A DNA stretch of 60,150 nt. It comes from an uncultured Pseudomonadota bacterium. Its GTDB lineage: Bacteria > Myxococcota_A > Bradymonadia > Bradymonadales > GCA-2716585. Each line of letters starts with the position of its first letter. Positions within the stretch are counted from its first letter, which is position 1. Position numbers and translations under genes: made by a program. Of the stretch, positions 15,623 to 24,776 are shown one piece after another. The stretch lies in contig CAKZKQ010000440.1 of NCBI GenBank assembly GCA_937123825.1, positions 1 through 60,150 on the forward strand, in the 5' to 3' direction. The notes under the pieces were generated by a model. That model was not told where the DNA came from. It saw only the letters and a program-made list of their open reading frames with translations, and ran no database searches.

Positions 15623-15991
15623 ATGATCCAGATGCAGACAATGCTTGCGGTGGCGGACAATTCAGGCGCCAAGAAGCTGCAGTGCATCAAGGTGCTTGGA
15701 GGCAGCAAGCGCAAGTACGCCAGCATTGGTGATGTGGTGAAGGTCTCGGTGAAGGAGGCGCTTCCCAACAGCAAGGTCAAGAAGGGCGACGTTCGTCGCG
15801 CGGTTGTGGTCCGCACGCGCAAGGAGATCCGGCGCGAAGACGGTTCCTACATCCGTTTTGACGAGAACGCGGCGGTGTTGATCAACAACATTGATGAGCC
15901 GATCGGGACGCGTATTTTCGGGCCTGTGGCTCGCGAGCTGCGCGGTCGGAACTTCATGAAGATCATCAGCCTGGCGCCGGAAGTCCTCTAG
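15623..15991 (+). CDS. rplN: 50S ribosomal protein L14
   Basis: L14 lies at the subunit interface. The product is 122 residues, the standard length, with the family start [27 protein letters not shown] and GPVARELR near the end. A GGAGG ribosome-binding site precedes it. The 195-bp gap upstream contains a perfect hairpin, CCAGAT-ggat-ATCTGG (15565-15580), 43 nt before the start. Confidence 0.96.
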   Translation: MIQMQTMLAVADNSGAKKLQCIKVLGGSKRKYASIGDVVKVSVKEALPNSKVKKGDVRRAVVVRTRKEIRREDGSYIRFDENAAVLINNIDEPIGTRIFGPVARELRGRNFMKIISLAPEVL

Positions 15992-16003
15992 GAGATAGGG
16001 AAG

Positions 16004-16405
16004 ATGCACATCAAGACTGACGATACGGTGGTGATCATCGCCGGCAAAGAGAAGGGGCTCAAGGGCCGCGTTCTGAAGGTGCTGCGCAAGAAGAACAAGG
16101 TGATCGTCGAAGGGCGTAACCTGGTCAAGCGTCACCTTAAGCCCAACCCGCTCATTGGTCGCGAGGGTGGCATCATCGAGAAAGAGGCGCCGATCGATGC
16201 CTCGAACGTGATGTTGTGGAGCGATCAGAAGAAGACCCGCGCCGGTGAAGTTGTCGGCGGCGGTGTTCGGGTGCAGATGCGCTACGTGGGTTCGGACGGC
16301 AGCCTCTTTGCGACGGCGGCCGAGGCGGCCAAGACGTACGATGCTGCTCCGGCCAGGTTGCCCAAGGTGCGTTACGCGCCTGCGACCGGCGAGCGCTTTG
16401 AGTGA
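16004..16405 (+). CDS. rplX: 50S ribosomal protein L24
   Basis: L24 initiates 50S assembly through a KOW domain. The KOW motif ([16 protein letters not shown]) is at residues 11-26, followed by NLVKRHLKP and [15 protein letters not shown]. At 133 residues it is about 30 longer than the common size because of a C-terminal extension rich in alanine. An AGGAGATAGGG ribosome-binding region precedes it. The gap to rplE holds an inverted repeat (CAGGCGC 16431-16437 with GCGCCTG 16472-16478). Confidence 0.93.
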   Translation: MHIKTDDTVVIIAGKEKGLKGRVLKVLRKKNKVIVEGRNLVKRHLKPNPLIGREGGIIEKEAPIDASNVMLWSDQKKTRAGEVVGGGVRVQMRYVGSDGSLFATAAEAAKTYDAAPARLPKVRYAPATGERFE

Positions 16406-16570
16406 TTGGCGCTTTGCGCGCACACAAGAACAGGCGCTGACGATGAATGTGTCGGGCGCCGGTTTGGTGTGGCGCCTGCGTTGTAGCAATGGTGTTGTGC
16501 TGCCTTGCGCGAAGTGCACGCGGTAAAGAGAGTGTGTGGGCGCGCCGGGAATGGATGACGAGGAAGACCG

Positions 16571-17149
16571 ATGGGGCAGAAAGCCAAGCTTGAGACGGTG
16601 TACCGGGAGAAGGTTGCCCCGGCGCTGCTCGAAGAGTTCAAGTACAAGAATGTGATGATGGTGCCACGGGTTGAGAAAGTCGTGGTGAACATGGGCCTGG
16701 GTGAAGCGATCCAGAACCCGAAGGTGGTCGATGAGGCTCTCAACGAGCTGATGGCGATCACGGGTCAGCGTCCTGTGATTACGCGCGCGCGTCGTTCTAT
16801 TGCGACCTTCAAGCTGCGCGAGGGGATGCCGATCGGGGTGATGGTGACGTTGCGCGAGCGCCGTATGTGGGAGTTCCTGACGCGTCTGCTGGACATTGCG
16901 ATCCCGCGCGTTCGTGACTTCAAGGGCGTCAGCCGCAAGGCCTTTGACGGCCGCGGCAACTACTCGCTGGGCGTGCGTGAGCAGATCATCTTCCCGGAGA
17001 TTGATTACGATAAAATCAGCAAGATCCGCGGGATGAACATCACGATCGTGACGACGGCCAAGACGGACGAAGAGGCGCGCAGCCTGCTGACGCACCTGGG
17101 CATGCCCTTCACCAAGCTCCGGGTGTCTTCGGACACTGCGGCTGCGTGA
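16571..17149 (+). CDS. rplE: 50S ribosomal protein L5
   Basis: L5 binds 5S rRNA in the central protuberance. The product is 192 residues, slightly longer than the usual 180, with the family segments [36 protein letters not shown] and [23 protein letters not shown]. The gene that normally follows, rpsN (S14), is missing: rpsH starts only 15 bp after the stop. Confidence 0.96.
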   Translation: MGQKAKLETVYREKVAPALLEEFKYKNVMMVPRVEKVVVNMGLGEAIQNPKVVDEALNELMAITGQRPVITRARRSIATFKLREGMPIGVMVTLRERRMWEFLTRLLDIAIPRVRDFKGVSRKAFDGRGNYSLGVREQIIFPEIDYDKISKIRGMNITIVTTAKTDEEARSLLTHLGMPFTKLRVSSDTAAA

Positions 17150-17164
17150 GCAGGAGATAGATCG

Positions 17165-17563
17165 ATGAATTTGACTGATCCGATTGCAGATCTGTTGACG
17201 CGCATCCGCAATGCGCAGCAAGCGCGCCACAAGACGACGCGCATTCCTGGCAGCAAGATCAACCTGGCCATCAGCAAGGTGCTGCGCGACAGCGGCTACC
17301 TGACGGATGTGGCCTGGTTGGACGAAGGGCCCCAGGGCTGGATCGAGGTGACCTTGAAGTACACCCCGGCCGGCGAGCCTGTCATTCGCGGCATCAAGCG
17401 CGAGTCGAAGCCCGGCCAGCGTCGCTACGTCAAGAAGAAAGACATCCCCCAGGTGCTCAACGGTCTTGGCATCACGGTGCTTTCGACCTCCAAAGGTGTG
17501 ATGACGGGCGCTGCGGCGGCCCAGGCGTCCACCGGCGGTGAGTTGCTGGCCTCGGTGTGGTGA
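17165..17563 (+). CDS. rpsH: 30S ribosomal protein S8
   Basis: S8 binds the central domain of 16S rRNA and represses the spc operon in E. coli. The product is 132 residues, starting NLTDPIADLLTRIRNAQQ, with the C-terminal GLGITVLSTSKGVMTGAAA containing the conserved STSKG motif. An AGGAG ribosome-binding site precedes it. Its direct contact with rplE shows that S14 has been lost or moved from this locus. Confidence 0.96.
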   Translation: MNLTDPIADLLTRIRNAQQARHKTTRIPGSKINLAISKVLRDSGYLTDVAWLDEGPQGWIEVTLKYTPAGEPVIRGIKRESKPGQRRYVKKKDIPQVLNGLGITVLSTSKGVMTGAAAAQASTGGELLASVW

Positions 17564-17626
17564 TTGAGTAACCTCTGGGTACGGCCCGTCGTTGGATGAT
17601 GGTGTGGGCCGAGGAGTGAGATAGAC

Positions 17627-18166
17627 ATGTCCCGGATTGGAAAAAAGCCGGTGGCGTTGCCTGCCAAGGTCGAGTTGAAGATCGACGGGCAGCACGTGAC
17701 GGTCAAAGGCCCCAAGGGTGAGTTGTCGAGGGAGTTCCATCCTCTGACGACGATCAAAGTGGACGGTGGGCAGGCGTTGGTGGAGCGCGCTGGTGATGAT
17801 CGCACCAGCCGCGCGGCCCACGGTCTGAGCCGTTCCCTCTTGGAGAACATGGTCAAGGGTGTCAGCGAAGGTTACGCGCGCAAGCTTGAGATCAACGGCG
17901 TTGGTTACAAGGTCGAGAGCATCGGCCAGTTCATGCGCTTTGATCTTGGTTACAGCCACGCCATCCTTTATGAGCTCCCCGAGGGCGTCAAAGGCGAAGC
18001 CGACAAGCGCGGCAACGTGACGATCTCTGGGATCGACAAGGAGTTGGTGGGCAAGGTTGCGTCGACGATTCGCGGCTTCCGTCCGCCCGAGCCCTACAAG
18101 GGCAAAGGCATCAAGTACGCCGAAGAGGTCATCCAGCGCAAGGTCGGTAAGTCCGGCGGCCGCTGA
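17627..18166 (+). CDS. rplF: 50S ribosomal protein L6
   Basis: L6 is a two-domain rRNA-binding protein near the factor-binding site. The product is 179 residues with the family start SRIGKKPVALPAKVE, the KGPKGELSR motif and the C-terminal PPEPYKGKGIKYAEE. GAGGAG precedes the ATG. rplR follows after 104 bp. Confidence 0.96.
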   Translation: MSRIGKKPVALPAKVELKIDGQHVTVKGPKGELSREFHPLTTIKVDGGQALVERAGDDRTSRAAHGLSRSLLENMVKGVSEGYARKLEINGVGYKVESIGQFMRFDLGYSHAILYELPEGVKGEADKRGNVTISGIDKELVGKVASTIRGFRPPEPYKGKGIKYAEEVIQRKVGKSGGR

Positions 18167-18270
18167 GGTTTTCTTCGCAAGTTGTGTATGGATGTGGTGG
18201 CGGCTGCGCGCTGGGCATTGGATGTCCCAGGTGTGGTGCGTCGCCAGAATTGTTTGATTGAGGTGATTTT

Positions 18271-18642
18271 ATGAAGAACGCGATCAAGCGTCGTGAGGGC
18301 CGGCTTCGCCGCAAGCGCTCGATCCGCAAGCGCGTCAGTGGTTCGCCGTCTCGCCCTCGGCTGACGGTGTTTCGCAGCTCCCGTCACATCTACGCCCAGG
18401 TGGTCGATGATGTGTCGGGTGTGACGTTGGCGTCGGCTTCGACCCTGGATAAGGAGTTGCGGGGTAAGCTGGGTGATGACAACAAGAAGAGCGCTGACGC
18501 TGCCGAAGTGGGCAAGCTGATTGCGTCGCGTTGTCTTGCCAAGGAGATCACCACGGTGGTCTTCGATCGCAACGGTTTCATCTACCATGGCCGGGTCAAG
18601 AGCCTGGCGGACGGCGCCCGTGAGGGCGGCCTCCAGTTCTGA
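18271..18642 (+). CDS. rplR: 50S ribosomal protein L18
   Basis: L18 binds 5S rRNA with L5. The product is 123 residues with the motif [19 protein letters not shown] and the C-terminal [22 protein letters not shown], typical of the family. A GAGGTGAT ribosome-binding region precedes the ATG. rpsE begins 19 bp after the stop. Confidence 0.96.
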   Translation: MKNAIKRREGRLRRKRSIRKRVSGSPSRPRLTVFRSSRHIYAQVVDDVSGVTLASASTLDKELRGKLGDDNKKSADAAEVGKLIASRCLAKEITTVVFDRNGFIYHGRVKSLADGAREGGLQF

Positions 18643-18661
18643 CCAGGGAGTAGCAAGGCCA

Positions 18662-19180
18662 ATGGCGATGCGCAACAACAACCGCAACAACAACAAGCGT
18701 TTTGAGGACAGCGACCTCATTGACAAGGTCGTCCACATCAACCGCGTGGCCAAGGTCGTCAAGGGCGGCCGCCGCTTCAGCTTCAGCGCCATCATCGTCG
18801 TCGGTGACGGCAACGGGCGCGTCGGTGTGGGTCACGGCAAGGCCAACGAAGTGCCCGAAGCGATCCGCAAGGGCAAAGAGCAGGCCATCAAGACGCTGGT
18901 GACGATCCCGCTCAACAACGGCACCATCCCGCACGAGGCCCTTGGCCACTTCGGGGCTGGTCGCGTCTTCATGAAGCCCGCCGCCCCGGGTACCGGTGTC
19001 ATCGCCGGTGGTCCGGTCCGCGCGGTCCTGGAGGCTGCCGGCGTGCAGAACGTGCTGAGCAAGTCCCTCGGCTCGAACAACCCGCACAACGTCGTCAAGG
19101 CGACGATGGACGGTCTGCGTCAGCTGCTGTCGCCCGAGGAGTACAACAGTCGTCTGGGCCGTCAGGCCCAGGACGCCTGA
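18662..19180 (+). CDS. rpsE: 30S ribosomal protein S5
   Basis: S5 takes part in decoding fidelity. The product is 172 residues. The start at [15 protein letters not shown] is chosen because S5 homology ([21 protein letters not shown]) begins just after it. The N-terminal tail is rich in asparagine and arginine. The [20 protein letters not shown] segment is conserved. A 186-bp gap with a hairpin separates it from rpmD. Confidence 0.95.
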   Translation: MAMRNNNRNNNKRFEDSDLIDKVVHINRVAKVVKGGRRFSFSAIIVVGDGNGRVGVGHGKANEVPEAIRKGKEQAIKTLVTIPLNNGTIPHEALGHFGAGRVFMKPAAPGTGVIAGGPVRAVLEAAGVQNVLSKSLGSNNPHNVVKATMDGLRQLLSPEEYNSRLGRQAQDA

Positions 19181-19227
19181 GGGAACCTCGGGGAGGCCCT
19201 GAAGTTTGGGCCGCAAGTTAAAAAAGA

Positions 19228-19260
19228 GCCCGTTGCCGTGCTTTAAGTGGGGCAAGGGGC
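19228..19260. other. Hairpin in the rpsE-rpmD gap, terminator-like on the minus strand
   Basis: GCCCGTTGCC (19228-19237) pairs with GGCAAGGGGC (19251-19260) with one G-G mismatch around a 13-nt loop. A run of adenines precedes it, so on the minus strand it would look like a hairpin followed by uridines. On the plus strand only TTGATT follows. It may be an attenuator within the spc cluster. Confidence 0.4.
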
Positions 19261-19366
19261 TTGATTGCGGCGCCTTTAGGGGATAGATCAACGCGACGTG
19301 CAGTGTGCGGCAACTTTCTGGGAAAAGATTGACCGCGCTGTGCGTTGAGCAAAGAAGGTGAGCAAG

Positions 19367-19552
19367 ATGGCAGAGGGCAAGCTCAAGATCACCCTCAAGC
19401 GCAGCACCATCGGCCGCAAGGGCAAGCATAAGCTGACCGTGGCGGCGCTGGGTCTTCGCAAGATCAATCACACCGTGATTCACAACGATACGCCTCAGAT
19501 CCGCGGCATGATCAAGCAGGTCGGTTACCTGCTCAGTGTCGAAGAAGTCTGA
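19367..19552 (+). CDS. rpmD: 50S ribosomal protein L30
   Basis: L30 is a small large-subunit protein. The product is 61 residues ([32 protein letters not shown]...), matching the family in length and in the [21 protein letters not shown] block. An in-frame GTG at 19358 would add three residues, but the GAAGG there is better read as the ribosome-binding site for 19367. Confidence 0.93.
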   Translation: MAEGKLKITLKRSTIGRKGKHKLTVAALGLRKINHTVIHNDTPQIRGMIKQVGYLLSVEEV

Positions 19553-19646
19553 AATCAAAGGCGCAACCTCCTTGCAGGTGCCGGGGCCGTGTTTAAGGTC
19601 ATGTCGGTGTCGCGGGAGATTGAGATAGAAAAGAGAGAGGTCGAAA

Positions 19647-20129
19647 ATGAACCTGAGCAGCCTCAAGCCCCCCAAAGGGGCCCTGAGTAAGCGCAGGCGC
19701 GTTGGCCGTGGACCTGGCTCCGGCTGGGGTAAGACGGCGGCGCGTGGCCACAAGGGACAGAAGAGCCGCAGCGGCGGCAAGGTGCCGGCAGGATTCGAGG
19801 GTGGGCAGATGCCTCTGCACCGCCGGATCCCCAAGCGCGGCTTCACCAACATCTTCGCCCAGCAGTGGTCGATCGTGAACCTGGATGAGCTCAACAAGCG
19901 CTTTGAGGACGGCGACGTGGTGGATCCCGACACGCTGGCCGACAAAGGCATCATCTGGAGCCGGATGGAACGTCCGGGAGAGAACAAGGACAAGGTCCGC
20001 CAGATGCACCCTGTGAAGGTGCTGGCTCGGGGGACGTTGACCAAGAAGTTGACCATCAAGGCCCACAAGTTCAGCCGCGCGGCCAGTGAGGCGATTGTCG
20101 CGGCCGGAGGCGTCGCAGAGGTGATCTGA
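19647..20129 (+). CDS. rplO: 50S ribosomal protein L15
   Basis: L15 is a late-assembly large-subunit protein. The product is 160 residues with the glycine- and arginine-rich N-terminus ([30 protein letters not shown]), the [18 protein letters not shown] motif and a C-terminal [12 protein letters not shown] segment. secY starts one base after the stop. Confidence 0.96.
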   Translation: MNLSSLKPPKGALSKRRRVGRGPGSGWGKTAARGHKGQKSRSGGKVPAGFEGGQMPLHRRIPKRGFTNIFAQQWSIVNLDELNKRFEDGDVVDPDTLADKGIIWSRMERPGENKDKVRQMHPVKVLARGTLTKKLTIKAHKFSRAASEAIVAAGGVAEVI

Positions 20130-20130
20130 C

Positions 20131-21480
20131 GTGTCGACCAGCTTCGCAAACATCACCAAGGTCCCGGAACTTCAAAAGCGCATTGCCTTCACCCTGGGGT
20201 TGTTGGCGGTCTACCGTATTGGCGTCTTCGTCACGGTGCCGCTGGTCAACCGCTCGAAGATGGCAGCCATCATTGCTGGTGGCGAGCGTGGAGAGGCTGG
20301 GTTTCTCAATCTCTTCAACCTCTTCTCTGGCGGTGCGCTGGAGCAGTTGAGTATTTTTGCGTTGGGCATCATGCCCTACATCTCGGCGTCGATCATCTTG
20401 CAGTTGTTGCAGGTGGTGGTGCCGACCCTGGAGCGCCTGTCGAAAGAGGGCGACGCGGGACGCAAGAAGATCACTCAGTACACCCGCTACGGGACGATAT
20501 TTTTGAGCGTGATCCAGAGTTTTGGCATCGCGTTCTATCTGGAGTCTCTCAACGATTCCAATCCGGGACTGGTGCTTGAGCCTGGCTGGGGTTTCCGTCT
20601 GATGACGGTCCTGACGTTGACGACTGGCACGGCGTTCATCATGTGGCTCGGTGAGCAGATCACCGAGCGAGGTGTTGGCAACGGCATCAGTTTGATCATC
20701 ATGGCAGGGATCATCGCCACCTTCCCGGCGGCAGTCTTTGAGACCTACCAGCTCTTTGACAACCAGCAGTTGTCGGCCTTTGACCTGATCTTGATCCTCT
20801 TGATCATCCTCAGCGTCATCGCCTTCATCGTCTTTATGGAGCGCGCCCAGCGGCGCATTCCGCTACAGTACGCCAAGCGCAGGGTGGGCAAGAAAGAGGC
20901 CGAGATGCAAAGCTCGTATCTCCCTCTGAAGGTCAACACCGCCGGGGTCATCCCGCCGATCTTCGCCATGTCGATCCTGCTCTTCCCTTCGACGGTCGTC
21001 AGCTACTTCCCCGAGGCCACCTGGGGGATCGCGGTTCGCAACGCGCTGACGCCCGGCGACTGGCGCTACAACTTGATCTACACGATCTTGAACATCTTCT
21101 TCTGCTACTTCTACACGGCGGTGACGTTCAACCCCGTCGATGTGGCTGACAACATGAAGAAGTCTGATGCCAGCGTGCCTGGGATCTACCCGGGTAAGAA
21201 GACGGCCGAGTACATCGACAAGGTCCTGACGAGGATCACCTTTGCAGGCGCGATGTATATCTCGGTGGTGTGTGTGTTGCCCTTCTTCCTGGTGGATTAC
21301 CTGGGGGTGACCTTCTACTTCGGCGGCACTGGGCTGCTGATCATCGTGGGTGTGGCGCTCGATACGGTCAACCAGATCGAGTCCCACCTGGTGACGCGTC
21401 ACTACGAGGGCTTTACCGGAGGCGGTGGTCCTGGCGGTGGTGGCGGTGGCCGAAGCATCCGTCGTCGGGTGGCGGCCTGA
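20131..21480 (+). CDS. secY: Protein translocase subunit SecY (GTG start)
   Basis: SecY is the channel of the Sec translocon in the inner membrane. The product is 449 residues with ten hydrophobic segments. Diagnostic stretches are [29 protein letters not shown] and the cytoplasmic loop [17 protein letters not shown]. It starts with GTG at 20131, one base after rplO. The C-terminus carries an unusual glycine-rich tail (about residues 430-442) before RSIRRRVAA. adk follows after 71 bp. Confidence 0.96.
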   Translation: MSTSFANITKVPELQKRIAFTLGLLAVYRIGVFVTVPLVNRSKMAAIIAGGERGEAGFLNLFNLFSGGALEQLSIFALGIMPYISASIILQLLQVVVPTLERLSKEGDAGRKKITQYTRYGTIFLSVIQSFGIAFYLESLNDSNPGLVLEPGWGFRLMTVLTLTTGTAFIMWLGEQITERGVGNGISLIIMAGIIATFPAAVFETYQLFDNQQLSAFDLILILLIILSVIAFIVFMERAQRRIPLQYAKRRVGKKEAEMQSSYLPLKVNTAGVIPPIFAMSILLFPSTVVSYFPEATWGIAVRNALTPGDWRYNLIYTILNIFFCYFYTAVTFNPVDVADNMKKSDASVPGIYPGKKTAEYIDKVLTRITFAGAMYISVVCVLPFFLVDYLGVTFYFGGTGLLIIVGVALDTVNQIESHLVTRHYEGFTGGGGPGGGGGGRSIRRRVAA

Positions 21481-21551
21481 GCCCTGGTCTGTGGCTCCTG
21501 TGCCGGCCCCACTTTGCGGGCCGTCAACACGCAGCAATAAGCGAGGAAAAA

Positions 21552-22199
21552 ATGGCGCGTTTGATCATGCTTGGCCCGCCCGGCGCGGGCAAGGGTACCC
21601 AGGCTCAGCGTCTGTGTGCCAAGCTCGGCATTCCGCAAATCTCCACCGGGGACATGCTGCGGGCCGCCGTGGCTGCAGGGACTGAGATGGGCAAAGCGGC
21701 CGACAGCTACATGTCTGCCGGCAAGCTGGTGCCCGACGAAGTTGTGGTGGGGATCGTCAAAGATCGCCTGGCGCAGGACGACGCTCAGGGTGGATTCATC
21801 CTCGATGGTTTTCCGCGCACGGTGCCTCAGGCCGAGGCGCTCGAGGAGGCCGGTGTGGCGCTCCAGGGGGCGATCAACGTGGTGGTGCCTGCCGAGCTGC
21901 TGGTTGAGCGCGTCACCGGACGCGTCACCTGCCGCGACTGCAAGTCGATGTACCACACCAAGTACAACCCGCCGGCCAAGGATGGGGTGTGCGACAACTG
22001 TGGTGGCACCGATCTGTACACGCGCTCGGACGACACCGAAGAGGTCTTCCGTCAGCGCCTGACCTCTTATGAGGCCAAGACGGCGCCGTTGGTGGCCTTT
22101 TATCAGTCGCGCTCGCTTTGCCACGACGTGGACGGCGTGGGTGATCTGGACGAAATTCAGGCTCGGATTGAGGCCATCGTGGTCTCTTTGCAGGGCTAG
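21552..22199 (+). CDS. adk: Adenylate kinase, zinc-binding LID type
   Basis: Adenylate kinase interconverts ATP, AMP and ADP. The product is 215 residues with the P-loop GPPGAGKGTQ at residues 8-17, the ISTGDMLR AMP-binding region and FILDGFPRT. The LID domain holds four cysteines (CRDC and CDNC), a zinc-binding LID. GCGAGG precedes the ATG. The secY-adk-map order is common in bacteria. Confidence 0.96.
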   Translation: MARLIMLGPPGAGKGTQAQRLCAKLGIPQISTGDMLRAAVAAGTEMGKAADSYMSAGKLVPDEVVVGIVKDRLAQDDAQGGFILDGFPRTVPQAEALEEAGVALQGAINVVVPAELLVERVTGRVTCRDCKSMYHTKYNPPAKDGVCDNCGGTDLYTRSDDTEEVFRQRLTSYEAKTAPLVAFYQSRSLCHDVDGVGDLDEIQARIEAIVVSLQG

Positions 22200-22228
22200 G
22201 GTCTCTTGCGACCCGATCGGGATTGACG

Positions 22229-23011
22229 ATGGCTGTTTCCCTTAAAAATGCTGCTGAGTTGCAGAAGATGTACCGCGCTGGTCAGTTGTTGGCGCGCGTG
22301 CTCGATGCGGTTGAGGCGGCTGTGAAGCCAGGGGTCAGCACGGGTCAACTCGACGCGATGGCGCAGGAGATGATCGAAGCAGCCGGAGCCCGGGGGGCCT
22401 TTAAGGGTTACCACGGTTTTCCGGCCGTTTTGTGTACGAGTGTCAATGAGGCGGTGGTCCACGGGATCCCCTCCATGGATCAGGTTCTCCAGCAGGGGGA
22501 CGTGGTCAGCGTGGATTGTGGGGTGATCCTGGAGGGCTTTTTTGCCGACTCGGCGCGCACGATCCCCGTTGGGGAAGTGGATCCCGAGGTGAAAAGACTC
22601 CTTGAAGTCACCTCCACGGCCTTGGAAAAGGCGATCGCCCAGTGCAAGCCAGGCGGAAGGCTTGGCAACGTGGGTGCGGCGATCGGCAAGGTGGTGGGGC
22701 GATCGGGTTTCAGTCTCACGGAGGGTTATTGCGGCCACGGCATCGGGCGGCAGCTCCACGAGGACCCTGCGGTGCCCAATGAAGGCCGTGCTGGACGAGG
22801 TCGTAGGCTTCAGCCCGGGTTGGTGTTGGCGATTGAGCCGATGGTCAACATGGGAACAGGGGCCAGTAAGACGCTCTCGGATGGCTGGACCGTGGTGACT
22901 CGAGATGGTCGATATGCCGCCCATTTTGAGCATACGGTGGCGATCACGCCAAAAGGGCCGTGGGTCTTGACACAGACGGCGCAAACCCTTACAAGTGGCG
23001 GTCCTGTCTAA
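22229..23011 (+). CDS. map: Methionine aminopeptidase, type I
   Basis: This enzyme removes initiator methionine from nascent proteins. The product is 260 residues. The five metal ligands are visible: the aspartates in VDCGVILEGFFADSART, the histidine in GHGIGRQLHEDP, and the glutamates in LAIEPMVN and FEHTVAI. The ATG at 22229 is preferred over a TTG two codons upstream. infA, which usually follows, is absent before rpmJ. Confidence 0.96.
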   Translation: MAVSLKNAAELQKMYRAGQLLARVLDAVEAAVKPGVSTGQLDAMAQEMIEAAGARGAFKGYHGFPAVLCTSVNEAVVHGIPSMDQVLQQGDVVSVDCGVILEGFFADSARTIPVGEVDPEVKRLLEVTSTALEKAIAQCKPGGRLGNVGAAIGKVVGRSGFSLTEGYCGHGIGRQLHEDPAVPNEGRAGRGRRLQPGLVLAIEPMVNMGTGASKTLSDGWTVVTRDGRYAAHFEHTVAITPKGPWVLTQTAQTLTSGGPV

Positions 23012-23122
23012 GACCCCCTGGTTGCAGTGGGTGCGCAAGTGGCGCAGGGACGGGAACGATTGGTTGATGAATTAATGATGAGGCGCAGCCGCAAATGAGG
23101 GGTTGTGCTGGGAGTGACAAAG

Positions 23123-23236
23123 ATGAAGGTTCGTCCCTCCGTGAAGAAAATCTGCGATAAGTGCAAAATCATCAGACGCAAAGGGGTCATTCGCGTCATC
23201 TGCGAAAACCCCCGTCACAAGCAGCGTCAGGGATGA
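23123..23236 (+). CDS. rpmJ: 50S ribosomal protein L36
   Basis: L36 is the smallest large-subunit protein. Translation from 23123 gives 37 residues starting [15 protein letters not shown] and ending NPRHKQRQG. The four zinc-finger positions are CxxC, C and H, as in the zinc-binding form. It lies between map and rpsM, the standard position, but with no infA before it. Confidence 0.95.
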   Translation: MKVRPSVKKICDKCKIIRRKGVIRVICENPRHKQRQG

Positions 23237-23358
23237 ACTGGAAATGACCGGCCGGCCAGGCAGCAAATGGAATACTGCTTGAAAGGCCATCGGCGTCAAA
23301 CAAGCCCGCTTGTGTGTAAAGGGCAGACGCCACCATACCGCGAAATCAGGAGGCAGGT

Positions 23359-23727
23359 GTGGCACGTATTGCTGGTGTAGACCTTCCGCGCCGCAAGCGG
23401 ATCGACATCGCGCTGACATACATTTTCGGCATTGGGAACCACACGGCCAAGGAGATCCTCTTCAAGGCCCACATTGATGGTGGCACCCGTACCGAAGAGC
23501 TCAGCGATGATCAGGTGCGTACGATCCGGCGAGTGATCGATGAAACCTACAAGGTCGAGGGTGATCTGCGCCGTGAAGTGCAGATGAACATCAAGCGGCT
23601 GATGGACCTGGGCAACTACCGTGGCCTGCGTCATCGCCGTGGGTTGCCCGTCAACGGTCAGCGCACCAAGACCAACGCGCGCACCCGTAAGGGGCCGCGT
23701 CGTGTGGCGATCAAGAAGAAGAAGTGA
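23359..23727 (+). CDS. rpsM: 30S ribosomal protein S13 (GTG start)
   Basis: S13 sits in the 30S head and contacts the P-site tRNA. The product is 122 residues, [26 protein letters not shown]..., ending in lysines. The start is GTG at 23359 with CAGGAGG 6 nt upstream. The conserved [24 protein letters not shown] segment is intact. A 321-bp gap then separates it from rpsK, where most bacteria have almost none. Confidence 0.96.
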   Translation: MARIAGVDLPRRKRIDIALTYIFGIGNHTAKEILFKAHIDGGTRTEELSDDQVRTIRRVIDETYKVEGDLRREVQMNIKRLMDLGNYRGLRHRRGLPVNGQRTKTNARTRKGPRRVAIKKKK

Positions 23728-24048
23728 AGCGCCCCGTTGGTGCGGCCCGCTTGGGTGGGTTGTCACCGAGGGTCTTGCTCGATGCGGCGCTGTGCTGCGC
23801 CGGGCCGTCTGTGCAGGCGGCCCAGGCGGCGCGCAGTTGTCCATGGGCGATGGCCTCATGAGGGTGTGAAGCAGGCGGTGGCCCTGGGATGGTTGGGACT
23901 CCCGATACGGAGTCGGTCACAGAAGGGTCACAAGTGAATATTGCCGTGTTGGGGGTTGAAAGAATTCCTGGCACGTGCCCTTTTGTAACGACTTGGTATA
24001 AAATGTCGCGCTGCCGCTGGCGGTGCACCAATGAGCTGAGATTGTCTT
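23728..24048. other. rpsM-rpsK intergenic region with hairpins and a possible extended -10 promoter
   Basis: No gene is visible. GGGCCGTC (23802-23809) pairs with GGCGGCCC (23816-23823) through one G-U pair, and GACTCC (23897-23902) pairs with GGAGTC (23909-23914). The string TGGTATAAA (23994-24002) fits an extended -10 promoter for rpsK, with no clear -35 box. A transcript from there would have a leader of about 40 nt. Confidence 0.45.
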
Positions 24049-24447
24049 ATGGCGAAGGATAAGGGTCGCAAGCAAAGCGGCAAGCGCAGGGTCAAGAAGA
24101 ACGTCCAGAACGGCATCTGCCACATTTCCTCGACGTTCAACAACACCAGGGTCACCATCACCGACACCTCGGGCAACACGTTGTCCTGGTCGACGGCTGG
24201 TGCGATGGGCTTCAAGGGGTCCCGCAAGAGCACCCCGTTTGCCGCCCAGCGCGCCGCCGAGGACGCCGCCCGCAAGGCGATGGACCATGGTCTGAAGTCG
24301 GTCGTCGTGCACCTCAAGGGGCCCGGCAGCGGTCGTGAAGCGGCCCTGCGCACGCTCCAATCCGTGGGTCTGCGCGTGACGCTCATCCGTGACGTCACCC
24401 CCATTCCCCACAACGGTTGCCGTCCGCCCAAGCGTCGTCGCGTCTGA
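24049..24447 (+). CDS. rpsK: 30S ribosomal protein S11
   Basis: S11 forms the platform at the E site. The product is 132 residues with [45 protein letters not shown] and the C-terminal [19 protein letters not shown], both diagnostic. The ribosome-binding site is weak. Codon third positions are C-rich, unlike fusA upstream. rpsD, the usual next gene, is absent. Confidence 0.96.
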   Translation: MAKDKGRKQSGKRRVKKNVQNGICHISSTFNNTRVTITDTSGNTLSWSTAGAMGFKGSRKSTPFAAQRAAEDAARKAMDHGLKSVVVHLKGPGSGREAALRTLQSVGLRVTLIRDVTPIPHNGCRPPKRRRV

Positions 24448-24776
24448 TTTTGTCGCACCGCGCCCTTGTGTGAACCGGTCCTGGCTTTGGTCACATTGCT
24501 GGTCTGGTCATGGGGGCAAACGCCATGGCGGCGTAAAGTTTGTCTGGGCCCCTGGTGGGGCGGGACAAGGCTTAAAGCGGCAGCGGCGTCAGTTTTGTAA
24601 AGAAAACGCGCCGCCGCCTGGCGCACACACTGGCCGCAAGGTTCCGGACGCCCGATGATGGCGCCCGTTGGGCCCTGCGGCTCGACTGTGCAAGCGGTCA
24701 CCTCAAGGTCACGCAAGCACGCTCAATCACCTCAAGTCGGGCGCCCTCAACTTGATGCGCTCTCATGGGAGGAGAC
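24448..24776 (+). promoter_or_regulatory. rpsK-rpoA intergenic region with two strong stem-loops (candidate rpoA leader)
   Basis: This gap occupies the usual place of rpsD and has no reading frame resembling S4. One stem-loop, 24540-24568, has TTGTC/GACAA outside GCCCC-tggt-GGGGC. A second, 24579-24618, has GGC/GCC, an A-C mismatch, GCGGCG/CGCCGC, a small internal loop, and GTTTT/AAAAC around the loop gtaaag. Both lie upstream of rpoA, the second about 160 nt before its start. They could be a leader RNA controlling rpoA-rplQ. No consensus promoter was found. Confidence 0.5.

Noticed and set aside
15662..17959. A 765-codon minus-strand frame opposite rplN-rplF
   Set aside because: It crosses five certain ribosomal genes and their gaps; an antisense shadow.
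23968..23986. Sigma-54 promoter (CTGGCACG followed by TTTTG) before rpsK
   Set aside because: The GC pair needed at -12 is replaced by TT at the required spacing.
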